DNA from: Phellopilus nigrolimitatus | Lineage: Eukaryota > Basidiomycota > Agaricomycetes > Hymenochaetales > Hymenochaetaceae | DNA: 64,000 bases | Assembly (NCBI GenBank): GCA_021029095.1 | Contig: JAJOHG010000002.1 | Coordinates: 1,302,001-1,366,000 of the forward strand | Direction: 5' to 3' | In this document: piece after piece, positions 59,394 through 64,000 of the stretch | Numbering within the stretch: the first letter of the stretch is position 1 | Layout of the letters: each line of letters opens with the position of its first letter | Notes under the pieces: generated by a model | Told to the model about the DNA's origin: nothing | Databases searched by the model: none | Seen by the model: only the letters and a program-made list of their open reading frames with translations | Made by a program: the position numbers and the translations under genes

Positions 59394-60164
59394 TATTTTG
59401 AGTTTTCTGCGAGAACAAGGTCAGCGCGAGCTCCGGGGACATCCAGGACACAAGTCGATGATCCAACTCCTCCAACGCATTTCTCCAACATCAGCTTCTT
59501 CCAGGGCATTCCCAGACATACGCACGACCAGCCTGTATACTCACAGAGGGGATAAAGACACGTACGAGTCAAGGAAAGTGCTTGAGGTCGGGGATCTTTG
59601 GGCGTTCGTCGATCGTTACTAGCTTGCGTCTTGAGAAGTTCTTCCGAGATCCGGCCGTGCTTTCGATCCCTCGCAAGTGTAGTCTTCTGATTTACAACAT
59701 GTTTTTATTTTATTACGATTTCTTAAAATCTCTTGCAGTTACCTTGTGGATTGGGACTTCTAAATTCGAGAAAAAGTGATTATACATAATGCTACTCAGG
59801 TCTGAAATATATATATGTACTTCCCGGCGATACTGAAGCTTGAACAACTCAGAGTAGTCAATATGTATCATTTTAGCTGGAAGAATATTGGAATTGGGAC
59901 TATAAGATTACGGAAGTCGCTGATTTTATTCCTGCTTGGATGCCCACGCATTTTGGTATTATTGAACAGTGAGTGAGGGCGTTCAAGAGATTCGGCAGAG
60001 CAGAGTGGCGCTGCGGACTACCTGCTGACTAAACAAGACCCGATGAAAACGTGCCCAGGCCCCACATCGCTTGACTATCTTACTCACCCACCACCATCAC
60101 TGCCAGACTGTTCAGTACTCACCCGCATACATCTCCCGCACCGTTATCAAGTTGGAAGGACACA
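59394..60164. promoter_or_regulatory. divergent promoter region uS5 / antizyme
   Basis: This 771-base region separates divergent starts of two genes tied to translation and polyamine control. A CT-rich stretch near the uS5 start fits a ribosomal-protein promoter. No separate gene is supported. Confidence 0.5.
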
Positions 60165-61401
60165 ATGTCAAATATTATCATGAATCATTCCAAACAACAG
60201 CAATTTAGTATTTGCCCCGCGTACGTTGCTTTCACTTCGACTTTTCTTAACTTTTCTCCCTGCTCACTTCGCCTATCTTCAACAGCAACGGCCGTCAAAC
60301 CGTTGGAGATGGGGCCTTCTCTGTTGACTCCGTGAACCCTGATGTCCTTGCCGTCTGCCAAGTTCAGGGCTCCGACGACATATATTACTACAGGTATTTG
60401 CATATCAGTTATCTTTTCAAGCGCATTCCTCATTGTGGCTCTCCATCCAGCACTACGTTCTCTGGCGGGCCAACGTGGTGCTTTTGACGTCCCTTCTGAA
60501 AAAATGCCTCCAGATTTATCTCGGAGGTCGTTGGACAGTGTGAGAGACTGGCCAGCGTCGCATTCTTCGTTTTCTTCCGACTCCGACTCAAGCACTCCGT
60601 CTTCATCGCCCGAATTTGCGTCAAGCAAGAGGGCCAAACAAGTATATTCAAATGTCGTCTACCCGCTCACTCCGCCGCACTCTAGCTCGTCGCTCGACGA
60701 CGATGTCTGTTGCGGCGGTATAGCGCCTCCTTCGGGCGCTACGCCCAAGGACATCACGGGAATATCGCACTCCACACCGCGTGACATCCCTGACCACGGA
60801 CAACTCCAAAAGCCTTACATTAAGGGAGCTGAAAATGCTTTCCACAACCTCGCGACTCCACCTGCAACCCCAGATGGTTCTCCGACTTCCGAGGCGCCTA
60901 CGAAATTTGCTGCGCAAGCTGCTGCCCACGACACCGCGGCGCTCGACTTCCTTGCGCGGCTCTTCCCGGGATCCGCTCGGGTGGCGCTTTCGCATGCTAA
61001 AAGCGTACGTATCGCTTCATCCGAACTCGCTGTAGAGGTGGATGAGTCGGGTGTGGGCTATGCATTTGAGGGTGTCGTTCTCGATCTTCCCGGATGCACG
61101 CGTACGCTGTACATCGACGGAAAGGGTGCAGAGAACGTCAAGCTTAGAGAGAGGTGTGTACTAATTGTTTTTTTCCCTATCATCCTTGCATCTAATCAAT
61201 GCCGACTTGACAGTATTGTTGCTCTACTTGACCTCGCCGATGAGCACCTTGAATGTTCTGCGCTGGTCATTGCACTTGAGCGCTCAAGTCCTGCGCTCAG
61301 TAGCCTGTTGCACTCGTTCATGTATGTTGGTGCAACAGTCGTGACACGTCCAGCCGTTTGCGCTTGACGATGCATACGTTCTCGTCGGGATTGAGATTTG
61401 A
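60165..61401 (+). CDS. OAZ: Ornithine decarboxylase antizyme (needs +1 frameshift)
   Basis: Antizyme binds ornithine decarboxylase, sends it to the proteasome and lowers polyamine uptake. Polyamines raise its synthesis by stimulating +1 frameshifting. Exon 1 (60165-60220, MSNIIMNHSKQQQF), exon 2 (60286-60393) and exon 3 (from 60451) form a zero-frame ORF of 66 codons that ends at TGA 60485-60487, after TTT. Reading on in the +1 frame gives DVPSEKMPPDLSRRSLDSV, a Ser-rich linker, and the antizyme fold: YIDGKGAENVKLRESIVALL across the intron 61154-61213, then LVIALERSSPALSSLLHSFM and YVGATVVTRP. The last codons of the given frame (AVCA, stop at 61367) look off by one base near 61352. The alternative frame gives FALDDAYVLVGIEI, ending at 61401, which fits the family better. 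Confidence 0.85.
60482..60487 (+). promoter_or_regulatory. programmed +1 ribosomal frameshift site (TTT TGA)
   Basis: The zero-frame stop TGA directly follows TTT, the layout of known antizyme recoding sites. After it, the +1 frame (starting GAC at 60486) stays open through the whole conserved domain to 61153, and the zero frame closes. The codon before the stop in most antizymes is TCC; TTT is a less usual variant. Any 3' stimulatory structure was not evaluated. Confidence 0.8.
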
Positions 61402-61998
61402 AGATGGTGCTGTGTCGAAGTTTAGGCGAAAAATGATGGGTGATTTTTGAAAGAGAAAGCTTGCTGGGGTAATACTAACAAATGTCTGAGCTGTGATGCC
61501 TTGCGATATGACCTTTTTTCCTTCGATTTCTTGATGTTTTTGTGTCTATACATACTGTTCTGAAGATACTGTAAATGTTTTATCTCTTACGTTTGAATTG
61601 TCCTGGGAGACAGGATTTTCAGATCGCTAAGCTGTGTCGAGTTCGTACATCTTCTCCCTTCGAACACCAGTTAGTGATTGACGCTATTTGCTCGACGCCT
61701 TCAACTCAGCACCATAACCGAGCCTACAGCCGTTTTGCGCATGGGATCCCGAATATAAAGTCCCGCATCCATCAGCATATAGACGCCCTTTCCTCGAGGC
61801 AGATTCTTGACTATAAGCCTGTCTTGTACTTGACTGCCTTGAGGCTTCCCCCCTTTGCTCCTCTGACACTATCTTGAAGGCAGAGGCCGGTAATAACTGT
61901 TCGAGTTCTAAGGACGAAGGCCGGGGACGACTTGCATACAAACCCGACTGTGCTTCCGAACCAGCTTCTTAACTTCGAGTTAAAAGAAGGGACTTGAG
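61402..61998. other. intergenic, antizyme 3' end to Smr promoter
   Basis: About 600 bases with T-rich antizyme 3' flank near 61450-61580 and a CT/GA mixed promoter. One ORF (61575-61877) has no family features and was not called. Confidence 0.45.
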
Positions 61999-63081
61999 AT
62001 GGCCTTCCTCGAATCGTTCTTCCGCTTCCTTGTAAAAGCGGTGTGTGGGACCCAGCAGCAGCAGCAGCCACAGCCGCAACCGCAACCGCAGCCGCAAAAG
62101 CCGCAAAAGCCTCAGGTGCCACATGTTGGGCAGCACAATGGACAGCCTGTGTCGTACCCACCCCACCAGCAACACCAGCAACACCAGCAACACCAGCAAG
62201 ATCAACAGAATGGGAGGCCCTACGTACATCTCTCCGTCTTAGGTTTTGAATTTTCATTATCTTACTATTTGTCTCTCCCCAGTACCACAACGACTACCTC
62301 GCGCATTCGCAGGACGCGCACTATGTTTCCCTGCGGAAACGGGCTGGCTCTGCGGGGGCGGAGATGGGCCGACTTTTCGGGGAAAGTCGCGCTGCTTACG
62401 AGGGCGGAGACCGTGCGGGGGCAAAGAGCCTAAGTGATAGGGCGAAGAAGTTGCGTCTTGAAAAAGACCGCCTCAATCTCGAGGCGGCTGATTGGATTTT
62501 TGAGCGTGCGTTTTATTTCGAGTTTCCTGGGAGCCATTTATATTTATTGCACCCACGTTCCTTGTCTTTTTAACTAACGAGCACCTTCGGCAGAAAACAA
62601 CAAGGGTCGCCCACCGGGAGAAGTCGACTTGCACGGACTTCATGCAGAAGAGGCTGTTGAGCGTACTGAGAAGGCGATCTTAGATACGCGTCAAGGTGGG
62701 CTATCCGAGCTTCGACTCATCGTAGGTAAGAACACACGATATCTTAGGCACAAACTGCACTCATATTGAAATGTGAAAACGTGTTTACAAGGCAAGGGTA
62801 TCCACTCTCAGAATCATGAGGCTGTCCTGAAGCCGCGCATCGAAGAATTGATGCAAAAGTTTGTTCTACTTTGAACGTTAGAATGAAATTATTGCGTGTC
62901 TAATCTATTCTTTTCGTATTTTCATCTTAGGCATAAGATCGTCGCCGAACTCGACCCGGACAACTCAGGGGTCCTTGTCGTGTACTTCGACGGCCGCGGG
63001 CGCACCAAGGGTCGTGAAATTGACCCGAGCGAAATCACAAGGCGCTTGGGTGACCAGGACAAGAGCTGTATAGTCATGTAA
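61999..63081 (+). CDS. Smr-domain endonuclease-like protein with DUF1771
   Basis: Smr-domain proteins cut nucleic acids, and eukaryotic members act in mRNA quality control (for example Cue2). The N-terminus starts with a hydrophobic MAFLESFFRFLVKAVCG, then Pro/Gln and His/Gln repeats (62056-62199). After an intron at 62224-62283 the DUF1771 helix pair appears (MGRLFGESRAAYEGGDRAGA, KSLSDRAKKLRLEKDRLNLE), typical of the region preceding Smr. The Smr core has VDLHGLHAEEAVERTEKAI and LRLIVGKGIHSQNHEAVLKP. The C-terminal strand is VAELDPDNSGVLVVYFDGRG. The catalytic-type Asp-x-His of the core is present. Exons end near 62219, 62504, 62731, 62867 and 63081. The hydrophobic start could be a membrane anchor. 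Confidence 0.87.
62056..62199 (+). repeat. in-frame Gln/Pro and His-Gln-Gln repeats
   Basis: A CAG run, then CAGCCG/CAACCG units (about 62072-62110), then four copies of the 9-mer CACCAGCAA (62164-62199). They encode poly-Gln, Pro-Gln and His-Gln-Gln repeats in the Smr protein, and are likely to vary in copy number by slippage. Confidence 0.85.
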
Positions 63082-63301
63082 ATGCTCTTCTTGGATAAAG
63101 TGCACATGTATTTTCTTGTTGTTTTAGTTCTGGATGTTGTCTAGCTCAGTTTGTTAAGGCTTTGGTACCTCTACACAGCAGAAGATGTTTTCTCTTACGA
63201 AAGCCTGAAACTGTAAAATATATGCGCGCCGGTCACGCTCGTCGTGTAAGTTGCCGAGCTATACTGTGACAGCCATCATCTTGACAACCGCCTTGCTGTT
63301 T

Positions 63302-64000
63302 ATGAAGCTCGTTCTATACCAGCCTCTTAGAGCTCTTTTTTCGTTCCAAGCGGATCTACGGAGAGTATCAGCACAGAAAGCTTCAAGACGCCGATGTTTC
63401 TCGGCGTCAGCGACAGCTTGGTCTAATCCGTACCCATATCCGAACTCCCAAGACCCGACGCCCTACCAGGTTTTCCACCTTCAGACCGATGCTTCGCCAG
63501 CAGACGTTAAACAACGTTGTGCGTGAACGTCTAAGTTTGCTGCTCGAGAGCACCATTGTTGAACATTTTGAACAGATTACGAGCTCGTCCGGCTCTACCA
63601 TCCCGACTCTGCAGAGTCGCGACGGCTCGAGCCAGACCCCGCTGTCAGACATGCGCGGTTCAGCGCTATTACTCGGGCATATACTCATTTGACAAAGCGC
63701 CCTACTAGTGATGGCTCAGATGGCACGTCTGAGACCGGTGAAGGATTCGCTAATCGCTGGAGACGCGCGCCGCACGCGCACAAAAGGCCGTATTTTGAAG
63801 ATAAGTACGTAGACGAGCGATGGAAGGAGCGATTTATGTGGGGAACCTTGACATTCGTGCGTATCGGCCATCTAGCAATTCTTCGTGGTATCTCGCTCAC
63901 AGTGGTCCAGGCTGTTCTCGCGGTCGCTGCCCAATCGTTTTCGGTGCGGCAGCGTCGTAACCAACTTATTGCTGACCACGTAACGGAAAGTCCACTATCA
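63302..64000 (+). CDS. Mitochondrial J-domain protein (5' part; runs off window)
   Basis: The start at 63302 (MKLVLYQPLRALFSFQADLR) gives an Arg/Ser-rich mitochondrial-type presequence (RRVSAQKASRRRCFSASAT). The J domain begins DPTPYQVFHLQTDASPADVK and continues, after an intron at about 63520-63578, with YYELVRLYHPDSAESRRL, containing the catalytic HPD. Later residues (YVDERWKERFMWGTLTFVRI) may be near a membrane. The gene is cut at 64000 with the frame open. The upstream TTG at 63251 is not a start. It should partner with mitochondrial Hsp70; which yeast homologue is unclear. Confidence 0.8.

Noticed and set aside
1..64000. CRISPR arrays, transposons, or phage elements
   Set aside because: No regularly spaced repeats, no transposase, reverse transcriptase or integrase motifs, and no long terminal repeats were seen.

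Overview
The window is nuclear DNA from a filamentous fungus, most likely a mushroom-forming basidiomycete (Agaricomycete). The reasons are dense genes on both strands, many short GT-AG introns (mostly about 50-70 bases) that often split conserved motifs, and protein families typical of that group: a jelly-roll surface protein with one membrane span, a RAX2 polarity marker ending in an SH3 domain, and an ornithine decarboxylase antizyme. I see no plasmid, phage, transposon, CRISPR array, tRNA or rRNA gene.

Layout. 0.2-16 kb: GPI mannosyltransferase GPI18 (+), an MFS transporter (-), GEN1/YEN1 Holliday junction resolvase (-), a dysferlin-domain peroxisomal peroxin (-), a queuosine-salvage glycosylase (-), an unrecognised conserved gene (+) and mitochondrial AIM41 (+). 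16-31 kb: the ERAD ubiquitin ligase HRD1 (-), a YtcJ-like amidohydrolase (+), the recombination translocase RDH54 (+), RNase P subunit RPR2 (+) and a Mg-chelatase/MoxR-like protein (-). 31-46 kb: the jelly-roll surface protein (+), GARP subunit VPS53 (-), a chymotrypsin-fold protease-like protein (-), a monocarboxylate-permease-like MFS protein (+) and an FCY2 purine-cytosine permease (-). 47-64 kb: a small mitochondrial protein (+), RAX2-SH3 (+), ribosome assembly factor REI1 (-), Na+/H+ antiporter NHA1 (-), ribosomal protein uS5/RPS2 (-), antizyme (+), an Smr-domain protein (+) and the start of a mitochondrial J-domain protein (+).

The genes do not form one pathway. They are housekeeping genes (glycolipid anchors, DNA repair, ERAD, vesicle tethering, translation, polyamine control) mixed with transporters and lineage-specific surface proteins.

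Two observations stand out. First, the antizyme gene keeps a +1 programmed frameshift site (TTT TGA at 60482-60487). Its zero-frame ORF must be read across the stop to reach the antizyme domain. Second, several conserved genes change reading frame by exactly one base inside exons where no intron fits. These include ribosomal protein uS5 (two sites), RAX2 (four), FCY2 (two), the monocarboxylate permease, the protease and the antizyme C-terminus. Because uS5 is essential, uncorrected assembly indels are the simplest explanation. Any automatic gene models here will be truncated or will contain false introns.
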